A stretch of DNA of 64,000 bases from Luteimonas sp. BLCC-B24 (GCF_028550595.1 NZ_JAQQGN010000011.1:25830-89829), one strand, 5' to 3'; positions 38,768 to 49,887 are shown, numbered from the stretch's first letter. Notes: generated by a model from the letters alone, not told the origin. Numbers and translations: made by a program.

Positions 38768-41542
38768 ATGAGCACACCGCCCGACGACGCGCTCGACGCG
38801 CACCTCGCCCGCCAGCTGGCCCATCTTCCCGACGCCGTTCTTGAGCGTCCGCGCGCCCTCGAGCGCCTGCGCCGCGTCGCCGTGGCCAGCGACTTCGCCC
38901 TCGACGTGCTGCAGCAGCAACCGGATCTGCTCGACACCCTGCTGCGCACCGACGGCAACGCCGCGGTCCCGCCGCCGCGGCTCGAACCGCACGCGCAGGC
39001 CGACTGGCCGGTGCAGCTGCGGCGCTACCGCCGTGCCGCGTCGACCCGTCTGGTGTGGCGCGACGTGCTGGGCCTGGACACCGTGCAGGCCACGCTGGCC
39101 GGCAGTACCGCGCTCGCCGAAACCTGCCTTGCGCTGGCGCTCGATGCGCTCGAGGCCCTGTTCGCGCAGCGCCATGGCCGGGTGCTCGACGGGGAGGGCC
39201 GACCAGTGCGGCTGGTCGTCTTCGGCCTGGGCAAGCTGGGCGGCGGCGAGCTGAACTTCAGCTCCGACATCGACCTTGTCTACGGCTTCGAATCCGGCGG
39301 TGAAAGCGACGGCGCGCGGGCGCTCGCGGCCGAGGATTACTTCACCCGGCTCGGCCAGCAACTCGCGCGCCTGCTCGACGAGACCACGGCCGACGGGTTC
39401 TGCCACCGGGTCGACCTGCGCCTGCGGCCGTTCGGCAACGCCGGCCGCATCGCGCTGAGTTTTGCGGCGATGGAGCAGTACTTCCAGCGCGAAGGTCGCG
39501 ACTGGGAGCGCTACGCCTGGCAGAAAGCGCGGCCGGTGGCCGGCGATCTCGAAGCCGGGACGCGGTTTCTGGCACTGCTGCGTCCGTTCGTCTATCGCCG
39601 GTATCTCGACTTCGGCGCGCTCGACGGCCTGCGCACGATGAAGGCGATGATCAGCGCCGAGGTCGCGCGCCAGGATCTGGCGGACGACATCAAGCGCGGC
39701 GACGGCGGCATCCGCGAAGTCGAGTTCCTGGCCCAGGCGCTGCAGCTGATTCGCGGCGGACGCGAGCCCGCCCTGCGCGAACGGCGCCTGCTGCCCGCGC
39801 TCGCGGCGCTGCACGCGGCCGGGCAGGTCTCGGACGAGGCCCTGAGCCGGCTGCGCGATGCGTATCTGTGCCTGCGCCGGGTGGAGAACCGGCTGCAGAT
39901 GCTGCGCGACGCGCAGACCCACGTGCTGCCGCACGACCCGCTGGATCGTCTGCGCATCGCCCGCGGACTCGGCTTCGACGACTGGACCGGCCTGCAGGCG
40001 GAGGTGACGCGTCGACGGCGGCACATCGCCCACGAGTTCGACGCGCTGCTGGCCGTCCGCAGCCAGCAGCGCGAACCGGAGGCCGATCACGACCTCGCCG
40101 CCTGGTGGCAGGCACTGCCCGAGGGCGGAGACCCCGCCGCGCTGACGGCGGTCGGCTTCCAGGATGCGCGCGACGTCGATGGCGCGCTGCGTGATTTCGC
40201 GCGCTCGCCCAGCGTGCGCGATCTTTCCGATGCCGCACGCGCGCGACTCGACCGCCTGATGCCGGTGCTGCTGCAGGCTTCGGCGCCGGCGGACCGGCCG
40301 CTGCAGGCCATCCGCCGCCTGCTCGCGGTCCTGCACAACCTGCTGCGGCGTGCGAGTTACCTCGCCTTGCTCGATGAACAACCCGCGGCGCTGGCCCGGC
40401 TGGTCGGTCTGGTCACGCGCAGCGCGTTCCTGGCCGAGCGGCTGGCGGCGCATCCACTGCTGCTCGACGAACTGCTCGACGCGCGCGTCGAAGGCGCCTT
40501 GCCGGACCGCGACGCCCTGGCCGCGGCCTGCGCACGGGCGCTGCGTCAGGCCGATCTGGAGGCGTCGCTGTTCATGCTCAACGAGGTGCGCCAGCAGCTG
40601 AGCTTCCGCATCGCCCTGGCCACGCTCGACCGCCGGCTCGATGCGCAGACGGCCACGCGCCAGCTCGCCTGGCTCGCCGACGCGGTCGTCGACGTGGTGC
40701 TGAGCCTGGCACGGGGTGATCTCGAACGCGCCCACGGACCCGTGCCCGGCGCACGCTTCGCGGTCGTCGGCTACGGCAGCCTCGGCGGCGAGGAGCTGGG
40801 CTTCGGCTCGGATCTCGATCTGGTCTTTCTCTACGACGCGCCGCCGGAGGCCCAGTCCACCGGCGCACGTCCGCTGGACGCCCAGCGCTGGGCGTCGCGC
40901 CTGGCGCAGAAGGTGGTCAATCTGCTGGGCACCGTCACCGGGGGCGGGCGTCTCTACGACGTGGACGTGCGCCTGCGGCCCGATGGCGGCAAGGGGTTGC
41001 TGGTGTCCTCGCTGGCGAGCTACGCGGAGTACCAGCGCGAGCGTGCCTGGACCTGGGAGCACCAGGCACTGGTGCGCGCGCGCTTCGTCGCCGGTGACGA
41101 CGGTATGGTCGCCGCCTTTGAAGCGGTGCGTCGCGAGACGCTGGGCCGGCCGCGCGATGCGGCCGCCGTTCGTGCCGACGTGGCGGCGATGCGGCGCCGG
41201 ATGCGGAGCGAGCTGGACCGCTCGACGCCCGCGCGTTTCGATCTCAAGCAGGGGGAGGGCGGCCTGGTCGACCTCGAGTTTCTCGTCCAGTCCTGGGTGT
41301 TGCAGTCCGCCCACGCCACGCCGGCGCTGCTCGAGCCGCGGGCGACGCCGCCGCTGCTCGATGCCGCCGTCGAGGCCGGTCTGATGGACACCGCGGAGCG
41401 GGACGCGTTGCAGGCCGCTCACGGGGCACTCGTCGCAGCGGGCGTGGAGTGCATGCTGGACCGGCGGCCCCGGCTGATGGCGCCGTCCCCCGACCTCGAC
41501 ACCGCGCGTGAAACGATCCGTCGCATGACCGGATGGACCTGA
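38768..41542 (+). CDS. glnE: Bifunctional glutamine synthetase adenylyltransferase/deadenylase
   Basis: Adenylylates and deadenylylates GlnA in response to nitrogen state. 924 residues with two nucleotidyltransferase domains: [18 protein letters not shown] (~150-180) and [18 protein letters not shown] (~660-690), joined by helical linkers. Additional marks [12 protein letters not shown] and [12 protein letters not shown]. Length matches E. coli GlnE (about 946). The start ATG 38768 follows CATCATCCGGGCC without an obvious ribosome binding site. Expressed after the terminator region. Confidence 0.96.
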   Translation: MSTPPDDALDAHLARQLAHLPDAVLERPRALERLRRVAVASDFALDVLQQQPDLLDTLLRTDGNAAVPPPRLEPHAQADWPVQLRRYRRAASTRLVWRDVLGLDTVQATLAGSTALAETCLALALDALEALFAQRHGRVLDGEGRPVRLVVFGLGKLGGGELNFSSDIDLVYGFESGGESDGARALAAEDYFTRLGQQLARLLDETTADGFCHRVDLRLRPFGNAGRIALSFAAMEQYFQREGRDWERYAWQKARPVAGDLEAGTRFLALLRPFVYRRYLDFGALDGLRTMKAMISAEVARQDLADDIKRGDGGIREVEFLAQALQLIRGGREPALRERRLLPALAALHAAGQVSDEALSRLRDAYLCLRRVENRLQMLRDAQTHVLPHDPLDRLRIARGLGFDDWTGLQAEVTRRRRHIAHEFDALLAVRSQQREPEADHDLAAWWQALPEGGDPAALTAVGFQDARDVDGALRDFARSPSVRDLSDAARARLDRLMPVLLQASAPADRPLQAIRRLLAVLHNLLRRASYLALLDEQPAALARLVGLVTRSAFLAERLAAHPLLLDELLDARVEGALPDRDALAAACARALRQADLEASLFMLNEVRQQLSFRIALATLDRRLDAQTATRQLAWLADAVVDVVLSLARGDLERAHGPVPGARFAVVGYGSLGGEELGFGSDLDLVFLYDAPPEAQSTGARPLDAQRWASRLAQKVVNLLGTVTGGGRLYDVDVRLRPDGGKGLLVSSLASYAEYQRERAWTWEHQALVRARFVAGDDGMVAAFEAVRRETLGRPRDAAAVRADVAAMRRRMRSELDRSTPARFDLKQGEGGLVDLEFLVQSWVLQSAHATPALLEPRATPPLLDAAVEAGLMDTAERDALQAAHGALVAAGVECMLDRRPRLMAPSPDLDTARETIRRMTGWT

Positions 41543-41714
41543 ATACGCGGGCCTTCATCGCTGGTTTCCGGCCCGGATCGCACACTCGTCAGGTCCCGAT
41601 CGCGGACGGCGATCACGAGATCGCGCCGCCTCCGGGCACCCCTTGCAAGTGACATGCACCATCCCGATGTCGAACAGGGCCGGCGACGCTGAACGTTCCA
41701 CCCTTGGAACGTAC

Positions 41715-41743
41715 GGAACTTTTCCTGCCCTTAGCAGTCATAT
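41715..41743 (+). promoter_or_regulatory. Sigma-E (RpoE)-type promoter of rpoH
   Basis: GGAACTT (41715-41721) is the exact sigma-E -35 consensus; TCATAT at 41738-41743 follows after 16 bases and fits the TC-A-type -10 partly. Other GGAAC repeats precede it, with an 8-bp inverted repeat ACGTTCCA/TGGAACGT (41693-41712). Confidence 0.55.
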
Positions 41744-41757
41744 CCATCGACTGCTAA
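41731..41757 (+). promoter_or_regulatory. Perfect CIRCE-like inverted repeat before rpoH
   Basis: TTAGCAGTC-N9-GACTGCTAA, 9-bp arms with exact pairing and the 9-base spacer of CIRCE; each half differs from CIRCE by one inner base. It covers the -10 of the sigma-E-type promoter and ends 11 bases before the rpoH ATG. HrcA repression, or an mRNA hairpin that occludes the start (thermometer), are both possible. Confidence 0.7.
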
Positions 41758-41768
41758 CATCCCCACTC

Positions 41769-42647
41769 ATGAGCACGCAGACGATGACCCACGCCCTGGT
41801 TGCCAACAGCCTGCCGATTCCCAGCCCGCTGGGGTCGCTCGATGCCTACATCGGCGCCGTGCACCAGATTCCGGTGCTGACGGTCGACGACGAGCAGACC
41901 CTGGCCCGCCGCTACCGCGACAACGACGATCTCGACGCCGCGCGCGAACTGGTGCATTCGCACCTGCGCTTCGTGGTGCACGTCGCCCGGGGGTACAACG
42001 GCTACGGCCTGCCGCTGGGTGACCTCATCCAGGAAGGCAACATCGGGCTGATGAAGGCCGTGAAGCGGTTCGACCCCGATGTCGGCGTGCGCCTGGTGAG
42101 CTTCGCCGTGCACTGGATCCGCGCGGAGATGCACGAGTTCATCCTGAAGAACTGGCGCATCGTCAAGGTCGCCACGACCAAGGCCCAGCGCAAACTGTTC
42201 TTCAATCTGCGCAAGTCCAAGACCCGCCTGGGCTGGCTCAACGCGAGCGAGGTCAAGGCGGTGGCGGCCGATCTCAACGTCTCCGAGCGCGAGGTGCTCG
42301 AGATGGAGTCGCGGCTTTCGGGTCGCGATGTCGGCTTCGACGCGCCTGCGGGCGAGGACGACGACAACGCCCCGCCGGCGCCGGTCGCCTATCTCGTGGC
42401 CCAGGACGAGGACCCCGCCCAGGCCTACGAGCGCAACGACAGCGCCGACAGCCAGCTCGACCTGCTGCGCGAAGGCCTGTCGAAGCTCGATGCGCGCTCG
42501 CGCGACATCATCCGCCGCCGCTGGTTGGACGACGAGAACAAGGTGACGTTGCAGGAGCTGGCGGACGAGTACGGCGTGTCGGCCGAGCGCATCCGCCAGG
42601 TCGAAGCGAACGCGCTGAAGAAGATGAAGGCCTTGTTCGCAGCCTGA
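41769..42647 (+). CDS. rpoH: RNA polymerase heat-shock sigma factor RpoH (sigma-32)
   Basis: 292-residue sigma-70-family factor: region 2 [19 protein letters not shown] and the RpoH box-like [17 protein letters not shown], and region 4 [20 protein letters not shown]. It directs heat-shock genes such as groESL in this window, whose promoter matches its consensus. The ATG at 41769 lacks a clear ribosome binding site, which agrees with structured translational control. Promoter and operator are described separately. Ends at a terminator shared with the convergent gene. Confidence 0.96.
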   Translation: MSTQTMTHALVANSLPIPSPLGSLDAYIGAVHQIPVLTVDDEQTLARRYRDNDDLDAARELVHSHLRFVVHVARGYNGYGLPLGDLIQEGNIGLMKAVKRFDPDVGVRLVSFAVHWIRAEMHEFILKNWRIVKVATTKAQRKLFFNLRKSKTRLGWLNASEVKAVAADLNVSEREVLEMESRLSGRDVGFDAPAGEDDDNAPPAPVAYLVAQDEDPAQAYERNDSADSQLDLLREGLSKLDARSRDIIRRRWLDDENKVTLQELADEYGVSAERIRQVEANALKKMKALFAA

Positions 42648-42670
42648 TCCGAGTCTCGCGCTTCAGACGG

Positions 42671-42697
42671 AACGGCCCGCGCAAGCGGGCCGTTTTC
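42671..42697. terminator. Terminator shared by rpoH and the convergent hydrolase gene
   Basis: Perfect 10-bp stem (42671-42680 with 42685-42694), GCAA loop and a TTTT run on the plus strand. Confidence 0.88.
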
Positions 42698-42734
42698 GTT
42701 CCAGGCGCTGCCAATGCGGCAAGGCTGCGCCCGG

Positions 42735-43805
42735 CTAGCGACTTTGGGATTGCAGCGCCGCCTCCAGTGCGTCGCTCATGAGAGCTGGGTCGGCGCGACC
42801 GTTCTGGTTGGTCAGCACGATCGTGGTCAGACGCGCGGCGATATCGCGCCGGAACCAGCACGAGAAGCCGGCAGTGCCGCCCCCGTGCGCGACCACGGGC
42901 CGCTCGCTGCTGGCTTCAATCTTCCAGCCCAGTCCCCAGTCGATGGCGGTGCCGTCGGCGAGCAACGCCCGGCGCCACATGCGCTCACGGAGCGATGCGT
43001 CGACCAGCTGTCCAGCGTCCAGCGCGATCGCCCAGCGGGCCAGATCGCGCGCGGTGGACACCAGGCCGCCTGCAGAGAACGTCGCACCCGGCGCTGCAGG
43101 TGGCGGCACGTCGTCCCAATCCACGCCGGTCCAGAAACGTCCCGTCGCGACATCGTCGCCGGCCTGTACCTGCGTGCGCGGACCGGTACGCGTCATTCCG
43201 GCGGGCCGGAAGAATCGCGTGTCCAGTTGCGTCCAGTAGGACGCCCCGCCGACCGCCTCGGCAGCCATGCCGAGCAACACATAGCCGGTGTTGCTGTAGA
43301 CGTGTCGCGTCCCGGCAGCGAACGCGAGCGGCCGATCGGCCGCGATCGCGACGATCTCGCGCGGTGTCAGCGCCTGCGGCATCAGCGTGCGGAAGTTCGT
43401 TGCGTCGAGATACTCCGGCAGGCCGCCGGTGTGCGCGAGCAACGAGGCGAGGCTGCGGTCCCGCCAGGTCAGCGGCAGGTCGTCGACGTAAGCGGCGATG
43501 GGCGCGTCGATGTCGAGCAGACCGTCAGCCGCGAGTGCGAAGACCAGACATGCAGTGAAGGTCTTGGTCAGCGAACCGATCTCGAACACGGTGTCGGCGC
43601 CCGGGGTCCGTGCATCGAACGGTCCGCGTCGGCCACGCCCGCCGAGCACCACGATCCTGCCCGCACGCACGACGCCGATCGCGGCACCCGGTGCGCCATC
43701 GAGATCGATCGCGTCGAGCAGCGCGTGGTCATCGCGTTCGGCATGGGCGTACGCGGGCGCGAGCGCCAAGGCACCGATCGCTCCCAACACCGCGCGACGT
43801 CGCAT
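42735..43805 (-). CDS. Serine hydrolase, beta-lactamase/esterase family, exported
   Basis: A 356-residue class C beta-lactamase-related enzyme. It has a twin-Arg-like start (MRRRAVLGAIGALALAPAYAHA) and catalytic Ser78/Lys81 in GSLTKTF, the Tyr motif YSNTGYV and the third motif HGGGTAGF. Such enzymes act as esterases, D-amino peptidases or carboxypeptidases; the substrate is unknown. It stands downstream of zupT with a 25-base gap. Confidence 0.87.
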   Translation of the reverse strand: MRRRAVLGAIGALALAPAYAHAERDDHALLDAIDLDGAPGAAIGVVRAGRIVVLGGRGRRGPFDARTPGADTVFEIGSLTKTFTACLVFALAADGLLDIDAPIAAYVDDLPLTWRDRSLASLLAHTGGLPEYLDATNFRTLMPQALTPREIVAIAADRPLAFAAGTRHVYSNTGYVLLGMAAEAVGGASYWTQLDTRFFRPAGMTRTGPRTQVQAGDDVATGRFWTGVDWDDVPPPAAPGATFSAGGLVSTARDLARWAIALDAGQLVDASLRERMWRRALLADGTAIDWGLGWKIEASSERPVVAHGGGTAGFSCWFRRDIAARLTTIVLTNQNGRADPALMSDALEAALQSQSR

Positions 43806-43830
43806 GCAGCCTCCGTGACGGGGTCTCAGT

Positions 43831-44640
43831 TCACCACTTGAACAGCACCAGGCTGATCGCCAGCGCCGCCATGCCGGTCACCAGGCCGTAGACCGTCTCA
43901 TGGCCCTTGGCGTAGCGCTTGGCGGCCGGCAGCAGTTCGTCGAGGGCGAGGAACACCATCACACCCGCGATCAGGCCGAAGACCACGCCGAACACCGGTT
44001 CGGACAGGAACGGGCGCAGCACCGCGTAGCCGATCAACGCGCCGACCGGTTCCGCCAGGCCCGACAGCAGGCAGGCGAGAAACGCGTAGAGCTTGTTGTT
44101 GGTGGCGAAGTAGACCGGCACCGCGATCGCGATGCCTTCGGGAATGTTGTGGATCGCGATCGCGAAGGCGAGCGGCATGCCGACGCCCGGGTTCGACAGC
44201 GTGGCGAAGAACGTCGCCAGGCCCTCGGGGAAGTTGTGCGCGGTGATGGCCACGGCCGTCAGCAGGCCCACGCGCTTGACGTAGCTGGCGTTGTGCTCGC
44301 GGAAGTAGGGATCGTCCACTTCCAGGCGTTCGTGCGGATTCGGCACCAGACGGTCGGTCGCGACGATGAACAGCACGCCGCCGAGAAACGACAGCGTGCC
44401 CCAGGTGAAACCGAGTTGCTCGCCGTAGGCGTTGGTGAAGGCGAGTATCGATTTGTCGAGGATCTCGGTCAGCGACACGTACACCATCGCACCCGCGGCG
44501 AAGGCGAGGCCGAAGGCCAGCAGGCGGGCATTGGGCTGCCGGGCGAAGAGCACCAGCAGGCTGCCGAGCCCGGTCGCCAGGCCGGCGGCCGTGGTGACGG
44601 CGAGGGCGATCCAGAAGTGATCGGTGGCGATGTCGGTCAT
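43831..44640 (-). CDS. zupT: ZIP-family zinc transporter ZupT
   Basis: Imports zinc and other divalent metals. 269 residues with eight transmembrane helices; the metal-site motifs TAHNFPEGLATF and AIHNIPEGIAIAVP (helices IV and V) and LFARQPNARLLA are present. Length and motif pattern match the ZupT type. Last bases are close to the serine hydrolase start. Upstream on the same strand is the NDH-2 gene, ending 32 bases before. Confidence 0.94.
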   Translation of the reverse strand: MTDIATDHFWIALAVTTAAGLATGLGSLLVLFARQPNARLLAFGLAFAAGAMVYVSLTEILDKSILAFTNAYGEQLGFTWGTLSFLGGVLFIVATDRLVPNPHERLEVDDPYFREHNASYVKRVGLLTAVAITAHNFPEGLATFFATLSNPGVGMPLAFAIAIHNIPEGIAIAVPVYFATNNKLYAFLACLLSGLAEPVGALIGYAVLRPFLSEPVFGVVFGLIAGVMVFLALDELLPAAKRYAKGHETVYGLVTGMAALAISLVLFKW

Positions 44641-44671
44641 GCGGGGTGGCCGGCTGAGGGGAGAACGCGGC

Positions 44672-46021
44672 TCAGTCGGCCGGCGTGTCCGGCCCGGATG
44701 GGCGCGGCGCCATGCTAGCGGATGCCTCGAGCGTCGTGTCTTCGGTCTCGGCCTCCGGGCCGACCTCGGGCGCAGGGCCGAAGATGATCCGCGCCGCACG
44801 CTGATAGGTCCAATAGGCCATCGTCCAGTTGAGCAGCACGACCACGCGGTTGCGGAAGCCGATCAGGAAGAACACGTGCGCGATCAGCCAGAACCACCAG
44901 GCGACGGCGCCCGAGAGTTTCAGTTTGCCGACGTGGACCACGGCGGCCATGCGGCCGATGGTCGCGAGGTTGCCGAAGTCGCGATACACGAACGGCGCGC
45001 GGGGCTGGCCGCGCAGGCCGGCGCGGATGTTCGCCGCGACGTGCCGGCCCATCTGCTTGGCCGCCGGCGCCACGCCCGGGACCGGGCGGCCGTCGCTCTC
45101 CACTGCGGCGAGATCACCGGCCACGAAGATGTCGGGGTGCCCCGGCACGGACAGGTCTTGGGCCACGCGCACGCGGCCGGCGCGATCGCGCGGGGCATCG
45201 AGCAGTGCGCCCAAGGGCGAGGCGGCGACACCCGCGGCCCAGATCACCGTGCGCGCCGCGACCCGTCTGCCGCCGAGGCAGAAGCCCTCGGCGTCGATGT
45301 CCTCGACCGCGGTGCCGGTCAGCACGTCGACGCCGAGCTTCTGGAGCTGCCGCTGCGCGCGCTGCGACAGATCCTCGGGGAACGAGGCCAGCACGCGCGG
45401 CCCGGCTTCGACCAGACGCACCGTCGCGGACGCGGGGTCGATGTGGCGGAATTCGCTGCGCAGCGTGTGCCGGGCGATCTCGGCCAGCGTGCCGGCGAGC
45501 TCGACACCGGTCGGCCCGCCCCCGACGACGGCGAAGCTCAGCCAGGCCGCGCGCTGCTCGGGATCGGATTCGGCTTCGGCGCGCTCGAACGCGAGCAGCA
45601 GACGGCGACGCAGCAACAGGGCGTCGTCGAGCGTCTTCAGCCCGGGCGCGTGCGCGGCCCAGTGGTCGTTGCCGAAGTAGGCGTGGGTGGCACCGCTGGC
45701 CAGCAGCAGCCGGTCGAAGCCGAGCGTCTGGCCGCCGTCGAGACGCAGGGTGTGCGCATCGGCATCGATGCCTTCGACCTCCGCCAGGCGCACTTCCACG
45801 TTGTCCTGCTTGCGCAGGATATGGCGCAGCGGCGCGGCGATGTCCGGCGCCGAAAGCCCGGCCGTCGCCACCTGGTAGAGCAGGGGCTGGAACAGATGGT
45901 GGTTGCCGCGGTCGATCAGCGTGATCCGCACCGGGTCACGCGCCAGCGCACGCGCCGCCCAGAGGCCGGCGAAGCCGCCGCCGACGATGACCACGTGGGG
46001 AACAGAACCGGGATTCGCCAT
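44672..46021 (-). CDS. Type II NADH dehydrogenase (NDH-2)
   Basis: A 449-residue membrane-associated flavoenzyme that passes electrons from NADH to quinone. FAD motif HVVIVGGGFAGLWAARALA, NAD motif SFAVVGGGPTGVELAG, IFVAGDLAAVESDGRPV, and the quinone/C-terminal part with hydrophobic VAWWFWLIAHVFFLIGFRN and TMAYWTYQRAARII, the membrane-binding helices. Start at 46021 (MANPGSVPHVV). The tail is Asp/Pro-rich. Same strand as zupT and the serine hydrolase, possibly one operon. Confidence 0.9.
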   Translation of the reverse strand: MANPGSVPHVVIVGGGFAGLWAARALARDPVRITLIDRGNHHLFQPLLYQVATAGLSAPDIAAPLRHILRKQDNVEVRLAEVEGIDADAHTLRLDGGQTLGFDRLLLASGATHAYFGNDHWAAHAPGLKTLDDALLLRRRLLLAFERAEAESDPEQRAAWLSFAVVGGGPTGVELAGTLAEIARHTLRSEFRHIDPASATVRLVEAGPRVLASFPEDLSQRAQRQLQKLGVDVLTGTAVEDIDAEGFCLGGRRVAARTVIWAAGVAASPLGALLDAPRDRAGRVRVAQDLSVPGHPDIFVAGDLAAVESDGRPVPGVAPAAKQMGRHVAANIRAGLRGQPRAPFVYRDFGNLATIGRMAAVVHVGKLKLSGAVAWWFWLIAHVFFLIGFRNRVVVLLNWTMAYWTYQRAARIIFGPAPEVGPEAETEDTTLEASASMAPRPSGPDTPAD

Positions 46022-46347
46022 GGACGGATCCGCTGTGAGGTGGCGACCGATTGTAGGTGCGCCGCTGCAACAGCCTGTCAGTGCGTGGGCCGCGCGCGCG
46101 CCGGCGTCGTGCAAACGGCGTCACCCGAACCGAGTCGCGACGAGCGCAGCAGCCCGCCGGCCGGCACCGCACCCGTCCGGGTGTGATGCGCGGGACGGGG
46201 CCGTACGATGCCGCGGGTTCCGCCGCTTCCTCTGCCGCGCTGCTCGCGGGCGACGCCAGTCTTGCGGGCGCGATCCTCGGCGGACGCCGGCCCTACGCGC
46301 GCGTGCGCGGTCGTTCGCGCCGGCCGTGCGGGCCGACGCCGTCCGTC
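46022..46347. other. 326-base intergenic region, nothing identified
   Basis: Between the NDH-2 start and the valS stop, both on the minus strand. No ORF with plausible composition, no hairpin with a T run; GC-rich throughout. Confidence 0.35.
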
Positions 46348-49287
46348 TCAGAGCCGCGCGCGTTGCGCGGCGAGGGCGTCGTATTGCGCGGTCCAGTCGG
46401 CGAGGCGCTGGCGCTCCTGGTCGACGACCGCCGCCGGTACCTTGTCGCTGAACTTCGCGAGCTTGGCGGCGCTCTTGTCCTTCTCCGCGCCGATCCGGGC
46501 GAGCTCCTTGTCGAGGCGCGCGCGCTCGGCATCCAGATCGACCAGGCCTTCGAGCGGCACGAACAGCGCGAGCTCGCCGACCAGGGCCGACGCGGCCGGC
46601 GGCGGCTCGCCGTCGAGCGTGTCGATGGCCGACAGGCGCGTCAGAAAGCGCAGCTGCGATCCGAAGCGCCGCATGCGCGCGACGTCGTTCGCAGCGCCGG
46701 CACGCACCAGCAGCGGCACCTGCTTGGACGGCGACACGCCCAGCTCGCTGCGGATGCGGCGCAGCGCGCCGACCATCTGCTTGAGCCACTCGACATCGGT
46801 GGAGGCCTGCGCATACGAGGCTACCAGCGCGGCATCGGCCGCGGGGTAGGGTCGGAGTGAAATCGTCGTGGCCTCGATGCCGATCCGCGGTGCGACCTCG
46901 CGCCACAGTTCCTCGGTGACGAACGGGATCAACGGGTGCAGCAGACGCAGCAGCGATTCGAGCACGTGCAGCAGGGTCTGGCGGGTGCTCGTCGCGGCGG
47001 CCGCGTCCTCACCGAGCAGCGCCGGCTTGGCGAGTTCGACGAACCAGTCGCAGAAATCGTTCCAAGCGAATTCGTACACGGTCTGCGCCAGCAGATCGAA
47101 GCGGTAGCTGCCGAAGTGCGCACGCGCCTCGTCGGCGGTGATCGCCAGCCGCGCGAGGATCCAGCGCTCGGCGTCCGTGGTCGGCTCGGGCGCGCCTGCG
47201 GCGGTGAGGCCTTCGGTGTTCATCAGCACGAAGCGCGTCGCGTTCCACAGCTTGTTGCAGAAGTTCTTGTAGCCCTCGGCGCGGCCGAGATCGAACTTGA
47301 TGTCACGGCCGGGACCGGCGAGCGCGGCCATCGTGAAGCGCAGCGGGTCGGCGCCGTGCGCGGCGATGCCGTCGGGAAATTCCTTGCGCGTGGCCTTCTC
47401 GATCTTCGGCGCGTCGGTCGGCTTCATCAGACCGGTGGTGCGCTTGGCGACCAGTGCGTCGGCGCTGATGCCGTCGATGATGTCGAGCGGGTCCAGGATG
47501 TTGCCTTTCGACTTCGACATCTTCTGGCCGTCCTTGTCGCGGACCAGGCCGGTCATGTAGACGTCGTTGAAGGCCACCTTGCCGGTCAGCGCGTCGGTCA
47601 GCATGACCATGCGCGCGACCCAGAAGAAGATGATGTCGAAGCCGGTCACCAGCACGCTGGTCGGCAGGAAGTCGTCGAAGCCGCGCTCGCGCATCGCGTC
47701 CGCGTCGGGCCAGCCGAGCGTGCTGAAGGGCCACAGGGCCGACGAGAACCAGGTCTCGAGCACGTCGCTGTCCTGGCGCAGCGCGACCTCCTCACCGATG
47801 CCGCCGCGCGCGCGCGCCTCGGCCTCGTCGCGGCCGACGTAGATGTTGCCGGCCTCGTCGAACCACGCGGGAATGCGGTGGCCCCACCAGAGCTGGCGGC
47901 TGATCGTCCAGTCCTGGATGTTCTCCATCCAGTGGCGGTAGGTGTTGACCCAGTTCGGCGGCACGAACTTCACCGCGCCGCTCTCCACCAGTTCCATGCC
48001 GCGTCGGCCGAGTTCGTCCATCGCGACGAACCACTGGTCGGTCAGGAACGGCTCGATCACCGAACCGGTGCGATCACCGAAGGGCTGCATGATCGGCTTC
48101 GAATCCACGACCGGATTGCCGTCGGCATCGGTCACGGCGAGGCCTTCTGCCGTGATCTGCTCCACGACCTGCCTGCGCGCCTCGTAGCGATCCAGCCCGC
48201 GCAGCGCGTCGGGCACCAGATTGACTGCGCCGACGTCGCCGGCCTCGCGCTCGCCGCGCGCGATCGCGCCTGCGATCTCCGCGCTCTCCTCGTAGGGGAG
48301 ACCATCGGTGCGCATGCGCGCGTGGCTGTCCATCAGCGCGTACAGCGGGATGCCGTTGCGCGCGGCGACCTGGTAGTCGTTGAAATCGTGGGCGCCGGTG
48401 ATCTTGACCGCGCCCGAGCCGAACGCCGGATCGGGATAGGTGTCGGTGATGATCGGCACCAGCCGCCGATGCGCCTTCGGCCCGACCGGAATCTCGCACA
48501 GCTTGCCGACGATCGGCGCATAGCGCGCATCGTCGGGGTGCACCGCGACCGCACCGTCGCCGAGCATGGTTTCCGGGCGCGTGGTCGCGATCGAGATGTA
48601 GTCACGCGTCTCGCGCAGGGTGATGGTGCCGTCCGCGTCGCGCTCGATGTATTCGTAGGTCTCGCCGCCGGCCAGCGGATACTTGAAGTGCCACATGTGG
48701 CCGGGCACTTCGCGGTTCTCGACCTCCAGATCGGAGATCGCGGTGTCGAGCACCGGATCCCAGTTGACCAGGCGCTTGCCGCGATAGATCAGGCCCTTCT
48801 CGTGCAGGCGCACGAAGGCTTCGATGACCGCTTTCGACGGCATGTCGTCCATGGTGAAGACACTGCGCGTCCAGTCGCCGGACGTGCCGAGACGCCGCAT
48901 CTGGCGCTCGATCGTGCCGCCGGACTTGGCCTTCCACTCCCACACCTTGTCGATGAAGCCGTCGCGGCCCAGCGAATCGCGGGTTTCGCCCGCGCCTTGG
49001 AGCGCGAGGTTGCGCGAGACCACCATCTCGGTCGCGATGCCGGCATGGTCGGTGCCCATCTGCCACAGCGTGCGATGGCCGAGCATGCGGTGGTAGCGGA
49101 TCAGCGCGTCTTGCAGCGTGTGCTGGAAGGCATGACCCATGTGCAGCGTGCCGGTGACGTTCGGCGGCGGCAGCAGGATCGTGTACGCCGGCCCGTCGCC
49201 CTGCGGCCGGAACACGCCGCTCTGCTCCCATTCCGCGTACAGGCGGGCTTCGAAGGTACCGGGGTCGTAGCTTTGGGCGAGGGGCAT
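46348..49287 (-). CDS. valS: Valyl-tRNA synthetase
   Basis: Charges tRNA-Val. 979 residues: [19 protein letters not shown] (HIGH-type motif as HMGH), editing domain ~200-400, KMSKSKGN motif, and the C-terminal coiled-coil arm (~900-979) of this synthetase. Length is within the bacterial range (880-1000). It is the third gene of pepA-holC-valS, preceded by a GGGATTS inverted repeat 7 bases from the ATG. Confidence 0.97.
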   Translation of the reverse strand: MPLAQSYDPGTFEARLYAEWEQSGVFRPQGDGPAYTILLPPPNVTGTLHMGHAFQHTLQDALIRYHRMLGHRTLWQMGTDHAGIATEMVVSRNLALQGAGETRDSLGRDGFIDKVWEWKAKSGGTIERQMRRLGTSGDWTRSVFTMDDMPSKAVIEAFVRLHEKGLIYRGKRLVNWDPVLDTAISDLEVENREVPGHMWHFKYPLAGGETYEYIERDADGTITLRETRDYISIATTRPETMLGDGAVAVHPDDARYAPIVGKLCEIPVGPKAHRRLVPIITDTYPDPAFGSGAVKITGAHDFNDYQVAARNGIPLYALMDSHARMRTDGLPYEESAEIAGAIARGEREAGDVGAVNLVPDALRGLDRYEARRQVVEQITAEGLAVTDADGNPVVDSKPIMQPFGDRTGSVIEPFLTDQWFVAMDELGRRGMELVESGAVKFVPPNWVNTYRHWMENIQDWTISRQLWWGHRIPAWFDEAGNIYVGRDEAEARARGGIGEEVALRQDSDVLETWFSSALWPFSTLGWPDADAMRERGFDDFLPTSVLVTGFDIIFFWVARMVMLTDALTGKVAFNDVYMTGLVRDKDGQKMSKSKGNILDPLDIIDGISADALVAKRTTGLMKPTDAPKIEKATRKEFPDGIAAHGADPLRFTMAALAGPGRDIKFDLGRAEGYKNFCNKLWNATRFVLMNTEGLTAAGAPEPTTDAERWILARLAITADEARAHFGSYRFDLLAQTVYEFAWNDFCDWFVELAKPALLGEDAAAATSTRQTLLHVLESLLRLLHPLIPFVTEELWREVAPRIGIEATTISLRPYPAADAALVASYAQASTDVEWLKQMVGALRRIRSELGVSPSKQVPLLVRAGAANDVARMRRFGSQLRFLTRLSAIDTLDGEPPPAASALVGELALFVPLEGLVDLDAERARLDKELARIGAEKDKSAAKLAKFSDKVPAAVVDQERQRLADWTAQYDALAAQRARL

Positions 49288-49294
49288 AGGGCGT

Positions 49295-49388
49295 GGGATT
49301 CGGGATTGGGGATTCGGGATTGGGCAGAGCAGGGATACAGGCGGGGCGGAGTTCGCGTTCGAATCCCCAATCCCCAATCCCGAATCCC
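49295..49388. repeat. GGGATTS inverted-repeat element between holC and valS
   Basis: Left arm 49295-49322 (GGGATTC, GGGATTG, GGGATTC, GGGATTG), 38-base spacer, right arm 49361-49388 (GAATCCC, CAATCCC, CAATCCC, GAATCCC). Four plus four perfect heptamers, so able to form a long hairpin in the operon mRNA. Confidence 0.92.
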
Positions 49389-49394
49389 TGTGCC

Positions 49395-49820
49395 TCACAT
49401 ATCGTGCTTCGCGACGTCCAGGCCGGCGGCCTTGTACTGCTTCCAGCGCTCGCGCAGCGGTTCGCGGGCCGAGTCGTCGGCCGGCACCACCTCGAGCACG
49501 CGCTCGAAGCCGGCGGGCGCCACGGTGTCGCGCAGGTTGATCACCAGCGCGCGCATCGGCATGTCGATGTCAGGGGTGGCGATGAGCACCGGCGTGACGT
49601 CGTCCTCGTCGTCCATGCCGGCGATCTGGTGCGGGATGTAGGTGTCCTCGCCCATGTCCCAGAGCATGTCGTCGAGGGCCTCGGCCTGCTCGGCGTCGCG
49701 GGCGAGCACCAGCGTCCACAGGTCGGCCGCATAGGCCTTGCGGACCAGTTCGCACACCAGGCGCAGCGGTTCCTCGCGGAAGCGCGGCTTGGCGATCAGA
49801 TAGAAATCGGCACGGGCCAT
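49395..49820 (-). CDS. holC: DNA polymerase III subunit chi
   Basis: 141-residue chi subunit, linking the clamp loader to SSB. Start [14 protein letters not shown], with the Rossmann-like core [32 protein letters not shown] and the late [12 protein letters not shown]. Length fits (140-150). It lies between pepA and valS as in other gammaproteobacteria. Confidence 0.92.
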   Translation of the reverse strand: MARADFYLIAKPRFREEPLRLVCELVRKAYAADLWTLVLARDAEQAEALDDMLWDMGEDTYIPHQIAGMDDEDDVTPVLIATPDIDMPMRALVINLRDTVAPAGFERVLEVVPADDSAREPLRERWKQYKAAGLDVAKHDM

Positions 49821-49887
49821 GGCGTCGGCGGTCGGGCCACGGACGGGGACACGGCGTCGCGCGCGATCCCCGTCGGGCCCGGACCGG

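Noticed and set aside
46936..49641. 901-codon plus-strand ORF antisense to valS
   Set aside because: Shadow of valS, with His/Val/Arg bias typical of antisense frames.
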